Shown piece by piece: positions 22,093 to 34,152 of a stretch of 64,000 nucleotides of DNA. The translations under genes and the position numbers were made by a program. The notes beneath the pieces were generated by a model that searched no databases, was not told the origin of the DNA, and saw only the letters and a program-made list of their open reading frames with translations. How positions within the stretch are numbered: the first letter of the stretch is position 1; each line of letters starts with the position of its first letter. Origin of the DNA: Selaginella tamariscina (lineage: Eukaryota > Streptophyta > Lycopodiopsida > Selaginellales > Selaginellaceae); contig PUQB01000121.1 in the NCBI GenBank assembly GCA_003024785.1, positions 62,001-126,000 of the forward strand. The letters are read 5' to 3'.

Positions 22093-23960
22093 AGTTGTGA
22101 CAATTAAGATAGCAAATTTTCTTCTACTTTTCTAAAACTTAATTTAAACTCCACTTAAATGGTAAACTAATATTATTCATTCATGAGTCAATACAACAAA
22201 AAGATATCGAACTCAAATATCCTTTGTATTTAAGGTGATGTTTTATATATAAAAGAAAAAATATATTTTTATTATATTTAAACTATCTTATAAAAAACCA
22301 TAAATACTATCATTAATAACCATAGTTTACATTATGAATTATACTATGATCAAAAGTGGGAAATAAATTCAAACATTAATTACATTAAAGAGCAGGAACG
22401 CCTGTACAATTTAATTTTAAAAGTGTGTTTCTTATAATCTGATTATGTTTTTTCTGATAACGAAGTATAGTATATACAAGTAATTAACCCTATTGTGTTT
22501 TTATTATTTTAAAAACATTCTTTAATAATATATGCATGGCATATTCATTTATAATTCTTTGAATTTGAAGTAATGAATCAGACTTTATCATTTAAGTAAT
22601 TTTTTAGAAATAAATTAGTTATTATATAAATTATAATTCATTAATTTGATAATTAGGGTCAATTGTGAAAAGATGTAACATTCGTCCTCGTCACTTATTT
22701 TACTCAATGTTTTCTAAAAAGTTTGAAAATTACGTGTACAGAACACCTGTCACCTAGGCGTGCAATGTTATACATGTGTCAAATGGATGTTGATACATCT
22801 GACTAAATAACACAAAACATATACGTAGTTAAGAACATATTCCTATCTACACGTCGATAAAGCACTTGCAGCTTTGCAACAGAGAATCTCAAGGCAGAAA
22901 ACGATTGTTCTTATTGATTTAAATAAAAAAATATTACTTTATAAGTATATTTAATTTTAATAAAATTATTTTATTAGTTATTAACATTTATATAAATAAA
23001 TAAATTGCATAATGGATTACAACTAGCAAAAAAGCATGCATGCAGTTAGGATCTTCAGAGGCAAAAAGCATTTGAATGATAGTTACACAATCTCAGTATT
23101 CTTGTGACCTCATCTTTAGCGGTTTAGTTTAAGTTAAATTGTAGCTTTTATTATTAAACCATTATATTATTATTATTTAATTTAATTCTTTAATAATATA
23201 TGTCAATCGTCAGCCTTCCATCTACTCCACTTGGACGACCGAGATGTGACCACTGACCAATGTACTCGTACACGTAACCATCATAGGAAAAACGCATCCA
23301 AAGTGATTCTTATCCTGTTAAACTTCATTAACTAATTTAATTAGATTATTAACTTTCTGTTTATATGTCTGTATCAATATATTATATTTACACTTCCAGT
23401 TTACTTCTTTCTTGGCTTGTGCTTCAATATATTCCACACTTTCCTTGGGAATATCCCACGAATCTCTCTTTTGTGCTCCTTAACTGTTCAACTAAATCTC
23501 TTAATTAATTTGTTTATAGGTAGTTACCTAAACCCAAAGACTTCAATATATATTATATACGATAATATATTAATATATACGACTTTGGACCGTAGAAAGG
23601 CGGTGCGTGGTTTCCAAACACAATACACACACACACACATGTGTGTGTGTGTAGAAAAGACAATGATACAATGGATTATTGTTTCATGTAGGGTAATTAT
23701 GACATGATCTCTAAAAGGTAAAAGGGAGAATATATACCCTACGTGTATATGTTCCTTGTTCGCATTATTTAAAGAAAAGAAGAACACATTCATTCTGCGT
23801 TTCCCCAAAAGCCTGTTCAATCCGATTCATTCCAGAAAGCTGCTTCTATATCTCTGTATAAGTCGGGATTCGAGAGAGAAGAGTGGGATTCTGAGGAGAC
23901 CCATCACGGATTTAAGCTTAGGGAGATGCCCAGAAGGGGATTACATTCAGATCATTGAAA
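22093..23960. other. Intergenic, AT-rich; probable promoter and 5' UTR of the DUF632 gene at the end
   Basis: No gene is seen in 22.1-23.75 kb. A perfect (CA)n(TG)n palindrome lies at about 23625-23653. From about 23820 the sequence looks like transcribed leader, with a donor-like site after 23961 followed by a CT-rich tract and an acceptor-like CAG near 24012. This suggests a 5' UTR intron. Confidence 0.4.
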
Positions 23961-24045
23961 TGGTAAGCAATCTCTCTCTCTCTCTCTCTCTCTTACCCGT
24001 GTGGGAAATCCAGAGGAAATAGGTGGTTTGGGGACGGATCTGCAA

Positions 24046-25634
24046 ATGGGTTGTGTGAGTTCGAAGATCCAGAATGAAGATGCAGTTGGGCATTGCGGGC
24101 ACAGGAAATCGTTTGTGAAACAGGCGGTATCGGCACGGACGGGGCTGGCATCGGCGCATGCCAAGTATGTACAAGCGTTGTCGTCTACAGCTATTGCGTT
24201 CAGGCAGTTTGCGGAGGGAGAGTTCAGGGACGGGTCGTCTCCGTCTTCGGCTTCGTCCGTTGCTTCCTCTGTAGAAGAGTCGCCTGCTTCTTCTTCCGAG
24301 ATTAAGGATGGTGTATCGGTTGAATCTGCTGCCGTTCCTCATCCTCCTCCCCTCCCCCTCCCCCTGCAATGCGGCTGCGCAGGTGATTATCTTAATTAAT
24401 CCCTCATTTTAGTTTTTGTCACATATATATGTCTGTGTCTGCGTGCGTGTGCGTGTGTGTGTGCTGTTAGAAATTAGATATGGTTCTTCTTAGAGCATAA
24501 GACATTAGAATGCTTATAGATAAACAACTCTCTCTCCCTCTCTCTCTCTATATACACACACACACACACATACGCATTACGTATTACTATAGAGTGTCTG
24601 CTATGTGTTTCGCAGTGTCTTATGCTATATAAACTGTGTGTGTTCTCTCTATATAAATATGCCATTAGATAACGATGGTCTGTTTGTGTGTGTGTGTGTG
24701 TGTGTTGTGTCATTCTTGAGTGTATATATGGATATGCATGTAATGTGTGCGTGTGTGTTTGCTGCCTTAATTATATCGTGTATCTTATGAATCTACTCTC
24801 AACTTCTCTCTCTTTCACACACACGCACGCACGCACCCACACAGACACACCGGTGTTAATTTTTCTTTCATGTAGTACACCCACGGAGCCGATCACAGTG
24901 ATCTTGAGTCCACCAAGGGAAGACTTCTACAGGCCACCACCACCGCCAGAGTCTTGGGAGTATCCGGACATATTCCGTCCGCCGACACCACTGAGGCGCT
25001 ACCGGAATATACCGGAGGAAGAGGACGAAGAAGATATTCCGTCACTCGAAGTATCCGGTGTTCAAAATCGTGGTGTAGTAATCGAGGAGATTGAATCCGA
25101 GGAGGAGGAGGAGCCAAAGAATCCTAAGGCGCCATCCGTCACGCAGTCCGACAAGAATTGGCGATCCGAGAACCGATTATCCGAGGTGCAGTCAGAGGCG
25201 CAATCGCTGCCCGAGGTGCAATCCGGCAAGGATCGGCTGTCGGAGGCTGGGAAGAACGAGCAGCAAGATAGGGAGTCCAAGGAGTTGGATGGGGAGGAAG
25301 ACGATGAGGATGATTCTTCGGCTTCTGAGGAGGCAAGCTCTAGAGTTGTTGACGGGGGAGAGGAAGACGCGCCAGGTAGAAAGGAGGTTCCTTTGCAGCC
25401 TATGGCACTGGCGGATGTTCTGCGGCAGGTGGAGGAGCAGTTTGTGAGGGCTGCGGATGCCGGCAAGCCCGTTTTGCGCATGCTCGAGGCTCGCAAGGTT
25501 CATAATCAGATTGACAGAGGTACATTTTCAGCATGCGTGCGTGCGTGTGTGTGCACAGCCATTTTCGCACACAGAATACAATCATATATGCATATACACT
25601 CACAGGCGATAGGTAAATGATTACCTCAGAAAAT

Positions 25635-25697
<63 letters not shown>

Positions 25698-27969
25698 GGA
25701 GCACCTTAATATATATATTGGTACCGTGGTTTAGAGCTTTGGACTTTATAAACAAAACTATGCATTTATTGAGAAAGCCTTCGTATGGTTTTAATGAATG
25801 CTTCTTTTCTGGTTTGCATTTATTTTCATGTGAGAAAATCTTCCAGTTGCTCTTTCTCGTGAAAGAGCTCTCTTCAATTGTAAGCGATAGAAAACAGTGT
25901 TAACCATAAGCAGCAAACTTACTTAATTGTGTGTGTGTAACTTATGCGTGCTTGCATGTGTACACACTCATGCGACAATTTATGTGTGCAGGATATTCGG
26001 ATCATTCTTCAAGGTTATTAAGTGCTTTATCTCGGGGGACGTGGTCACCGAGGTCCTTAAACTCACCGAGAGGGGATTTGGATCATGAAGTCTCCGGTGG
26101 TGGACTCTCTGGTAGCCATGCTGCGACCCTAGACAGATTATTTGCATGGGAGAAGAAACTATATGAAGAAGTCAAGGTACGTATCCGTATGCGTACATAC
26201 AGTTCTATAATGATGTGAGAACTGTTCTGGGATAGATGAAACATTAACGAATTAGTGTGTATCTCGATATAGGCATACTAACACGAAGAGACACACGTAA
26301 ACGTCCATAAATATATTTATCCAGGAGATAATATTGATATGAAGTATACATGTTTCATCATAGAGTTTATATAAGTGTTATACTAACATATACATTGATT
26401 CCCAGTACATAACTTGTGTGTGTGTGTAACACACATTATGTATCTCTGTATGCTGAATCTTACTTTCACGTTGTAGGCATGGGAAGGGATGAGCATGGAG
26501 CTGGACAGGAAACGGAAGATTCTACGGAATCTGGACGCGAAAGGGGCAAAGCCAGACGTGATAGACAAGACACGAGCAAGCATGAAGGCACTGGAGACCG
26601 AGATAACTGTTGCAGTTCATGCAATGGAGGCTTCTTCCTCTGCAATACAGAGAATCACAGACGATGAAATGCTTCCCCAACTCATGGAGCTCCTCCAATT
26701 GTAAGTATATAGGTAGTATATAATTAAGTGCACGTACTATTTGAGTGTATTATAGTATACTTCTTCATCATATATGTGGTGCATATATTGCCTCTTTAGT
26801 CAAGTCTTCCTGTGTTGAATACAATACGTATACAATCAGAAAAATTTATACACAGTTTATATGTACTTATGTATTGTGTTGAATGTACTTATTTGTGTGT
26901 ACGTATACCTATGGTTATGTGTGGTGTGCAGATTGGCAGAGATGTGGAGGGAGATGCAGGATTGCCACAAAAACCAACTCGAAGCAGCAATGCAGCTTAG
27001 AGTTTCAAGTGGTTTCTCCCCTGTGGAGTCCACTAGTGTATCCAGCAAAAACACTACTATTCAGCTCGAGTCTTGTCTCAATTCCTGGCACACCTCGCTT
27101 AGTCTCTTCTTCAATGCACAAAAGGATTTCGTTAGATGTCTCAAGGTAAACACAGCATAATATGTGTGCACATATACATATATATGTGATTGTGTATGTA
27201 TACAAAATAACAACTGTACACATGCTGGTTTGTATTCATGTAATGTTAATCGATGATTGCATATACCTACGCACAATGTATAATGTCTTCATACAGGGTT
27301 GGATTGAGCACAGTCTTCCACCGGACCCAAGCTCGAAGAAGAACGGAAGCAAATACAGTAAGAGGAACAGAGACAAGATGCCAAAGATCCAACACATGTG
27401 TGAGAAATGGAGCGAGGCCCTGGAGAGGATCCCTGTTCTTGAGGTAACGAACAAGATCAAGGAATACTCTCAGACTCTCCGCGAAATCGGTGCTCGTCAG
27501 GCTGAGGAGATACGTATTCAGAAGCGTGCTGAGCACCTTGGCAAGGAGCTTAACAAGAAGATTACATCTCTCAACAACATTGAAAAGAAGAAGAACCACG
27601 TTATAGATGAAGGTTTGTGTCTATTATACATTTCATCTCTTGTTTCTTGGCTACCTATATACTCAGATGTAGATTTCTATATATATATATATATATGCAT
27701 AGTGTGTGTTGTGTGATTGATGTGGTATAGAATAGATATAATGTTTATACTGTTCTATACTGTGACAAAAGTATATTGTTATTAAATATAATAGAATGTT
27801 TAATTTACGTATTTTGTAGGTTGCATGTGTTATGTCTATGCTATAAATGTTATATACCATATATACACATAATGTTATATACTGTTGATGTACATACTTC
27901 TATATGTACTCTTGGTGTTTGGTACTTGTATGTATGTTGTTGTATATAAATACACTGTACACGTTATGA

Positions 27970-28013
<44 letters not shown>

Positions 28014-28366
28014 ATCAATATGTTATACTACATTCACTATGTACAAATGTATCCTAGTTTATTAACATCTTGTAATAAACAACACACACACACACACACA
28101 CAGAGGATAGTATGTACATATAACTAATGTATTTGAGTATGCAAACAGAGAAGCGGAGTTCAGTGGATGCATTAGCAAGAAAGGTTCAGGAAGAGCAACA
28201 GAAGTTTAACAAAGCTATTCAAGAGACGAGGGCCTTCACATTAATAAGTATACAGAGGAGTCTTCCCCCGTTGTTTCAGGCTGTTGAATCCTTCGCCACT
28301 AGCTGCATGAACACCCACCAGGTGCTGTACGATGAAGTTAACTCGTATACGGTGCCTGTTGCATAA
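24046..28366 (+). CDS. DUF630/DUF632 protein (NRG2-like, predicted N-myristoylated)
   Basis: A plant-specific coiled-coil family that includes NRG2, a nitrate-signalling regulator. The exact role here is unknown. Seven exons: 24046-24382, 24845-25519, 25992-26176, 26477-26700, 26932-27145, 27297-27612, 28149-28366. They total 2169 nt (722 residues) in a clean frame. DUF630 starts MGCVSSKIQ, whose Gly-2/Cys-3 suggest myristoylation and palmitoylation, and continues HRKSFVKQAVSARTGLASAH. A proline-rich and acidic linker (EEEDEEDIPSLE, EEEEEP) follows. DUF632 begins about LDRLFAWEKKLYEEVKAWEG and includes the conserved CEKWSEALERIP. The exon 2 acceptor at 24844 keeps frame. A better-looking acceptor at 24875 would break it. 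Introns carry (CT)n, (CA)n and (TA)n runs. Confidence 0.88.
25640..25692 (+). repeat. (CT)n(TA)n microsatellite in a DUF632 intron
   Basis: About 28 bp of CT followed by about 26 bp of TA, in intron 2. Confidence 0.9.
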
Positions 28367-28833
28367 GTTCTATATTAACTGTATTTATTTGTATAACTTA
28401 ATTGTAGTTTAACTTTAGTTACTCTTTATTAAATACCACACGCATATGATTGATCTTCCCCCCGTCTCTCTCTCTCTCTCTCCACACACACACACACTAT
28501 ATCTCTCTATATATAAACAACAGGGACACACATAACAGTATTATATTAAATTTACTTTTTAATTTACAAATTATAATATCTTTCTATAGTGATGAAACTT
28601 TACATGCCTGCATGATTTCTATTTATAATAATGTGATTTAAATATTTAACAACTGGTGCTGACGTTTATACGTCTCAATTTCCTATTGGTCCACGTCGTC
28701 TGGTGAATTTTCTGTGGCAATTCACTAGCCACGTCACTGTTCGTGGTATATTCTCTCGAATCTACGATATTTTGCCGCTTTGCAAGTAGGGCACATTGTT
28801 CTTCCCGGCTATGAGGCACGGTTCTTCCCGGCT
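28367..28833. other. Short intergenic region between the DUF632 and J-domain genes
   Basis: The genes are tandem and co-directional. CT and CA runs at 28470-28498 are followed by AT-rich DNA and the J-domain promoter. TTCTTCCCGGCTATG is duplicated immediately upstream of, and overlapping, the J-domain start (28799 and 28822). Only the second copy carries the in-frame start ATG. Confidence 0.5.
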
Positions 28834-29509
28834 ATGGTGGATTACTACAGGGTTCTCGGTGTCAGTCGGGACGCAAGCAGTGAAGAAATCAAAGCTGCAT
28901 TTCGGCGTTTGGCGCTCAAATTCCACCCTGATCGACACGCAAATGAGTCAAAATCTGCACAGAAGAGTGCATCTGAAAGCTTCCGGGAGGTGAAAGAAGC
29001 GTATGAGGTACTTGGAAATGACAGGCAGAGGGATGTATACAATCGGTCTGGGTACGGGTACAGTAGTCCAGGTAGTCCATATTCTTCAGCATATTCTTCT
29101 GCTCGCGAGGCTAGAACTGCTTATGAACGAGCTTCACAACACAGCCGGTATACTTCTGAACAGAAACAGACTACTAGTGCTGGTGGGTTCAAGTCAGATT
29201 GGTCGTACAAGACTTCATATCGTGGAAGGTAAGAATGTGTGTGTGTGCGTGTGCGGGTGCGTACACAACAGGAACACGTACATAGCATGCATACATATGC
29301 AGGTATGATAGAAGTGTTAGATGGGGTTGGCAACCTCCTATGGAAGGTCCAAAGCTTGTGTTTCGTGCTACTCTGTTCGGGTATGTTTTTGTTGCATCTT
29401 TAAAAGAAAATGTGATTTATGTGCGTCTTTAGAATGGCAGTTGTTACACTTATGATGATTCAGCCAGCCATTGATTCAGCATGGAGACGCAAAAATGTGG
29501 GGGTAAGTT

Positions 29510-29562
<53 letters not shown>

Positions 29563-29731
29563 TTTTGAGGCATTTCTGATGAGAGACTTCTATCTCATAT
29601 ATAATACGCTTGCTACTAATATCTGTGTGTGTGTGTGTGTGTGTTGTATATACTGTTCTATCCAGAAGTCATATGAGGAAATGCTAGAGAGAGTGAGGCG
29701 AAGGAAGAGGACTGACGAGAGCCACAGTTAA
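28834..29731 (+). CDS. J-domain (DnaJ/Hsp40) protein with short C-terminal tail
   Basis: A predicted Hsp70 co-chaperone. Four exons (28834-29228, 29303-29380, 29433-29502, 29666-29731) give 609 nt and 202 residues in a clean frame. The J-domain occupies residues 3-68 (DYYRVLGVSRDASSEEIKAA, catalytic HPD in KFHPDRH, then YEVLGNDRQRDVYNR). A Ser/Tyr-rich middle segment follows. Near residues 150-175 is a weakly hydrophobic stretch (FRATLFGMAVVTLMMI) that could be a membrane segment, and the tail is Arg/Lys-rich. No zinc-finger or CTD domain of class A/B DnaJ is present, so it is a class C type. The last intron contains a (TG)n(AG)n repeat. Confidence 0.88.
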
Positions 29732-29916
29732 AAGTAGAACTGGTTATATTCTTGTACAAAGGTAAATTATATATATAAAAGATTAAGTTTATGAAAAACA
29801 TAGGCATTTTTTTTAAGCGGAAGTATCACAGAACAAATTGTAAACAAGAATACAGTAGGAAAACCATATGACGTAGAAAGACCGAGTATAATAACTGGTC
29901 TGAGCCTTTAGAATAT

Positions 29917-31241
29917 CTATGAGCCTGGACCTGGAGCAGGGGCAGGTGCCGGAACAACAGCAGTAGGCTGCCTCTGTTGGTTTCCGAAGGGGAACCCTTG
30001 GAACCCTTGGAACCCACCGAAACCTCCCGCACCACCACCACCGGCTCCTCCAAAGTTTCCAAGACCTCCAAATGCACCTCCTCCAGCACCACCACCACCA
30101 GCACCTCCTGCACCACCACCAGCACCAGCTCCTCCAGCAGCACCACCAGCACCTCCTGCAGCACCACCACCGGGCCGAGCACCCCGCAGCTCCACCACCA
30201 GCACCAGCACCGCTCCTCCTGCTCCAGCACCTCCTAATCCACCACCACCAGCGCCTCCAAACCCTCCAAAACCTCCTGCTCCAGCACCACCGGCACCACC
30301 ACCTGCTCCTGCACCTCCAGCCCTCCTGCTCCAGCACCACCGGCACCTCCTGCTCCGGCACCACCACCACCAGCTCCTGCACCTCCAAGACCTCCAGCAC
30401 CACCAGCACCTCCTCCTGCGGCACCACCACCGGCACCAGCTCCAGCACCACCACCACCGAGACCACCACCACCAGCACCTCCGGCACCAGCACCAGCACC
30501 ACCTCCACCAGCTCCAGCACCACCACCGCCGAGACCACCACCACCAGCACCTCCGGCACCACCAGCACCAGCACCACCTGCACCACCACCACCGAGACCA
30601 CCACCACCACCACCTCCGGCACCACCAGCACCAGCACCACTCCACCAGCTCCAGCACCACCACCACCGGCACCTCCTCCACCGATTTGCTTAAGTGAACG
30701 TCTCACGAACTGCGTAACGCTGCTCTGCTTATACACCAGAGGTGGCATTGTGTACACGACCTGACCGTCCTCGGACCTGCTGTGGGAGCTCAACGAGATT
30801 GACTCTCTGACGTGGTGCTTGCCAGAAGTGATCTTTGCAGAACATTTTGCCACAAATGTGCTTGGCAAGTCCACCATGAAGGCCCCATTCTCATCAGTCG
30901 TGCGAACCGCATTGAAAGACATGATTCCATTCCCATCCTTGCATTCCACCACCACTACCATCCCTGCCAAAAATGTCATATTAAGCATTTCGTTTGGTGT
31001 GTGTATGCATGCGTGCGTGCGTGCGTGTGTTTAGTATTATACCTGGAAGAAATGAGAGATTTTCACCGAAACACTCGTAACATAGAACATGACCAACAAG
31101 TGTCCTTGTCAAAGGCATCTGCTGCATCAACAACTTCTTGTGACTGTGAGCCTTCTTCTTGTTGTGCTTTGATGCATCTGTGCAAGCAAGTAGTGCAAAT
31201 GCAACAAGTAAGAAGCAAGCAAGATTAACCAAAGAAGCCAT
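29917..31241 (-). CDS. Secreted Pollen Ole e 1-domain protein with glycine-rich C-terminal tail
   Basis: Two exons: 31043-31241 and 29917-30963. Exon 1 encodes a signal peptide (MASLVNLACFLLVAFALLAC) and the start of a Pollen Ole e 1/extensin-like domain (GHVLCYECFGENLSFLPG). Exon 2 continues it with VVVECKDG, TTDENGAFMVDLP and CSAKITSG, giving the family's cysteines. It is followed by about 230 residues of GGAGAGG-type repeat and ends PTAVVPAPAPAPGPGS. The product is probably a cell-wall protein. The repeat (29960-30690) shifts frame at least twice, which may be repeat-length error or real slippage. On the plus strand the same DNA reads Pro/Thr/Ser-rich, but the signal peptide and domain fix the minus strand. 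Confidence 0.8.
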
Positions 31242-31508
31242 TGATCTCGACTGCTGGATCGAGGTGGGTTTTCAAGTGCCGAGGGGGTGTTTTATCCCTC
31301 CAACGCTGGGGTTTAGGTGAGCTAATTTTCTAAACAGGGACGAGTCTCTTTGGTCAATGGAAGCAGATATAGTAGACACTCCATATAACATCATCACAAA
31401 ATAAAATTATTATAAGTCAAGAGGCCGTTCACCAAATGTTACTTGCATACACGAAAGTGTATACACTTCTATATATTATACACGCGTGTGCATCTGTGTG
31501 TGTCATAC

Positions 31509-31651
31509 ATGGAGGGTACGCTGCATATTATCGTTATCCTTTTATTATATCTGACATATGCATATTGTTCTTCAATCCGATCTATCACAGTGATCGGACA
31601 TGTTTTCTGTGAAGATGTTCTGAACAAGGGCCTTCTTCCTGGTAATCAGTT

Positions 31652-31682
<31 letters not shown>

Positions 31683-31984
31683 TGATGCGTGTACAGATGT
31701 AAGCGTGTCGATAGAGTGCAGAAGCAACAGTGAACAGCAACTGGTGTACTACTCTGCAACAAGAACTAGTGACTTGAATGGTGCATTCATGGCTTCAATC
31801 CCTGTACACCAATTGCCAAAAACACATGATTTAGCAGAGTTATGCACTGCTCGGGTTCTGGGAGGTCCCGTAGAGTTCACGTCAGCCACAAAGCTGTCCT
31901 TTGATGCTAAAATCTCTTCGAAATGGACATTTTGTATATACTACTGGTGCCATGTTCTACAAACCAGAGCACGCATTCAACTAA
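31509..31984 (+). CDS. Secreted Pollen Ole e 1-domain protein
   Basis: Two exons: 31509-31641 and 31697-31984. The signal peptide is MEGTLHIIVILLLYLTYAYC. The domain follows as VIGHVFCEDVLNKGLLPG, then VSIECRSN, TSDLNGAFMASIP and LCTARVLGG. The intron lies in phase 1 straight after LPG, as in the neighbour at 29.9-31.2 kb. Near 31920 a one-base shift separates DAKISS from the expected ending GHFVYTTGAMFYKPEHAFN, whose stop is at 31984. Without the shift the frame runs on to 32028. Function of the family is poorly known; members are secreted and wall-associated. Confidence 0.75.
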
Positions 31985-32069
31985 TACGTCTTAATATAAC
32001 GCTTCTTTTGTCACGACAAGTCATTTGAGCTGTATCATCCCGTGTGCGTGTGCGCGTGTGTGAGCATGC

Positions 32070-32290
32070 ATATACATCTATATATCATACACACACTTTA
32101 TATACTATCAGCAAGCTTAACAGTTTAAATGGTTGTATCATCTATATATCAATACGCACACTTTATATACTGTCAGCAAGCTTAAGAGTTGAAATGGTAC
32201 AAAAACGAGCTTATAGAACATGTACACATCTATATATCAATACGCACACTTTATATACTATGAGCAAGCTTAATGGTACAACAACGAGCT
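32070..32290 (+). repeat. Three imperfect direct repeats, units 66-87 bp
   Basis: CATCTATATATCA begins units near 32073, 32140 and 32227. Each continues with ACACTTTATATACT and AGCAAGCTTAA. It lies between two convergent Ole e 1 genes. Confidence 0.7.
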
Positions 32291-32304
32291 TATTTCTATA
32301 TGGA

Positions 32305-32500
32305 GGAGGAGCTCACTCATTTGGCGGGAGGAGGAGGGGAAGAGAAGAAGAAAGGAAATTGAAACGGGGGGAGCTGGGGAAAACCTGCAAAGGGAGGGAA
32401 GGTGAAGAGAGGAGGAGGGGAAAACAACGGAGTACCCCAAAGGTGGGTAGAGAAAAAGGGGGAAATGCCAGAGGGGAACGTGAGCGGCGTACCGAAGGAA
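32305..32500 (+). repeat. Polypurine-biased tract (about 195 bp)
   Basis: The plus strand is strongly G+A-rich (GGAGGAGG, GAGAAGAAG and similar runs). Open frames across it on both strands reflect composition only. It lies 3' of both flanking genes. Confidence 0.6.
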
Positions 32501-32512
32501 GGAAAGCTCGGT

Positions 32513-33131
32513 TTAGCATCCTCGTACACACCCGTCGGTTCTGGTTGAATAGTGCAGCTTCCGGGGCCTGTACACGAACGGTCCGGTGCTGAATATCTTG
32601 TGTCCATGTATGGTTGCTTGCAAAGTGAGGGGGACATCTCTGTTCAAGGGGATCTTGCAGGATGGGGTACTGTGTGTTATCTTGAGGACCTTGCCTACGC
32701 AAGCTCGAGTAAATGTGTCCGAGTTCGATATCTGGGGAGGGAGATCCATAGTAAACCTGCCTTGGTTATCTGTCTTCTGTGAGATTGTATAGAAGGGCTC
32801 CTTGTTCCCGACCTTGCATGTCACACCCACAGTGGCACCTGAACGCACAAAGCACACCAACTTATTATAAGAAAGAATTTATATTACAATGTATGTTGTT
32901 GTATGCATCACACTCTCTCACACACACGCACGCACGCACAAAACGTGTACGCATCACCTGAGAGAAAGATACTGTTCGTTGTGAGATTTCGTTCCAGGCA
33001 AGTATCGCACACGACGTACCCCATCACCTTGCCATACGGAGAAGAAGATCCAATCTTCCTGCTTGAACGCCTGCATTTGATGCTAGAAACAGGAGAGAAA
33101 CAAGGAGGAGATAATTTGCTGGAATTTCCAT
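32513..33131 (-). CDS. Secreted Pollen Ole e 1-domain protein
   Basis: Two exons: 32958-33131 and 32513-32838. The start at 33131 opens a signal peptide (MEIPANYLLLVSLLFLASNA). A one-base shift near 33065 is needed to reach SSPYGKVMGYVVCDTCLERN. The intron follows IFLS-G in phase 1, as in the two neighbouring genes. Exon 2 carries ATVGVTCKVG, KTDNQGRFTMDLP, ACVGKVL and GPFVYRP, the usual domain blocks. Inverted relative to the middle gene, it is the third member of a local cluster. The C-terminal end (32513) is less sure. Confidence 0.75.
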
Positions 33132-34150
33132 ATTGACCTTGGGGCAGGAATGAACAAAGTTACGTTTTTCAACACTGTTTGTCATAAGGGCTTGTCACGG
33201 GCTTCTTGTCTGGCGCGGCAGAAGGGTAACATGAACAAAGTATTAAGGTTAAACAAGGGCAACTTGAAGGTTCAAATCTCTGTAAATATGTCAGTCATGT
33301 GAGTCAAAAGTTAAATGATAAATTCTTGTGCATATAGTACACGGGGTCGGTTCAGTATATGTTCGTATGCAGGAAGGGTATATACAAGGATACATGCATA
33401 CAAAAACTATAAGAATATTATTGAATATTCTAAAATTATAACAAGTTAGATTTTGATATATGTAATAAATAAAATATAGAAATAGAATGAACAAAATTAT
33501 TTTAAAAGCTTTAAATAATGGATTTAAATATTTGCCATATTTTAAAATTTAATGAATTAATTTGTGATGAAATATAAATATATTTATATTCATTTATAGA
33601 AAATTATACCGAAATACAATATGTATTTAATTTATAATAAATTAGAATGAAATAAAATAAATAAGAAAATATTAATAAATACCATAATCTTTATATATAT
33701 ATATGTTTAATTGATGGTTTTAAAAAATATATGTTATTAAAATGGATGAAGTATCAGTAAACAACCGTTCAATCAGGAAAATATGCTTCATTTTAGGTAG
33801 GAAAATTGAAATTTCATATCAAAATTAAAGTATTATTATTAAGGAAAATTATTTATATATTTTTTGACTCTTTCTTATTTACATATATACTCTTTTAACA
33901 TTTAAAAATTGAAATTTCAATGCAATTTAAAACGTCATGCATTTTAAAAAATAGAATATACTTTACTATATTTAACTCCAATTAAACTAATGTATTTCAT
34001 TATACGATTTTAGGGTTAGGGTTCATTAGTCGTAAACCTAACCCTAACTTTAACCCTAAACAAGGTGGATAGAATTCTTCAGGAACCAACAATGTGGTGG
34101 GACACCAGGAACAAAAGCGTGAGTCTTTGTAGCACGCACATGACATATAT
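33132..34150. other. Intergenic, AT-rich, with telomere-type motifs at 34010-34062
   Basis: No gene is recognised. TTAGGGTTAGGGTT at about 34011-34024 and CCTAACCCTAA, AACCCTAAAC at about 34037-34060 lie in opposite orientations 90-140 bp before the PPR start. They may be telo-box promoter elements or short interstitial telomere repeats. Confidence 0.45.
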
Positions 34151-34152
34151 GA

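Noticed and set aside
24688..25620. A start of the DUF632 protein at 24688
   Set aside because: That stretch is intronic TG/CA repeat. The real start is the MGCVSSK exon at 24046, joined in frame to the exon beginning at 24845.
30072..30764. Plus-strand Pro/Thr/Ser/His-rich frame that looks like an extensin
   Set aside because: It is the complement of the Gly-rich tail of the minus-strand Ole e 1 gene, which has a signal peptide, domain and splice sites.
32044..32592. 182-codon plus-strand frame and its minus-strand shadows
   Set aside because: Explained by a triplicated AT-rich repeat and a polypurine tract, with no domain or codon signal.
33178..33290. Possible tRNA, from a GGTTCAAATCTC B-box-like word
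   Set aside because: No matching stems or A-box at proper spacing.
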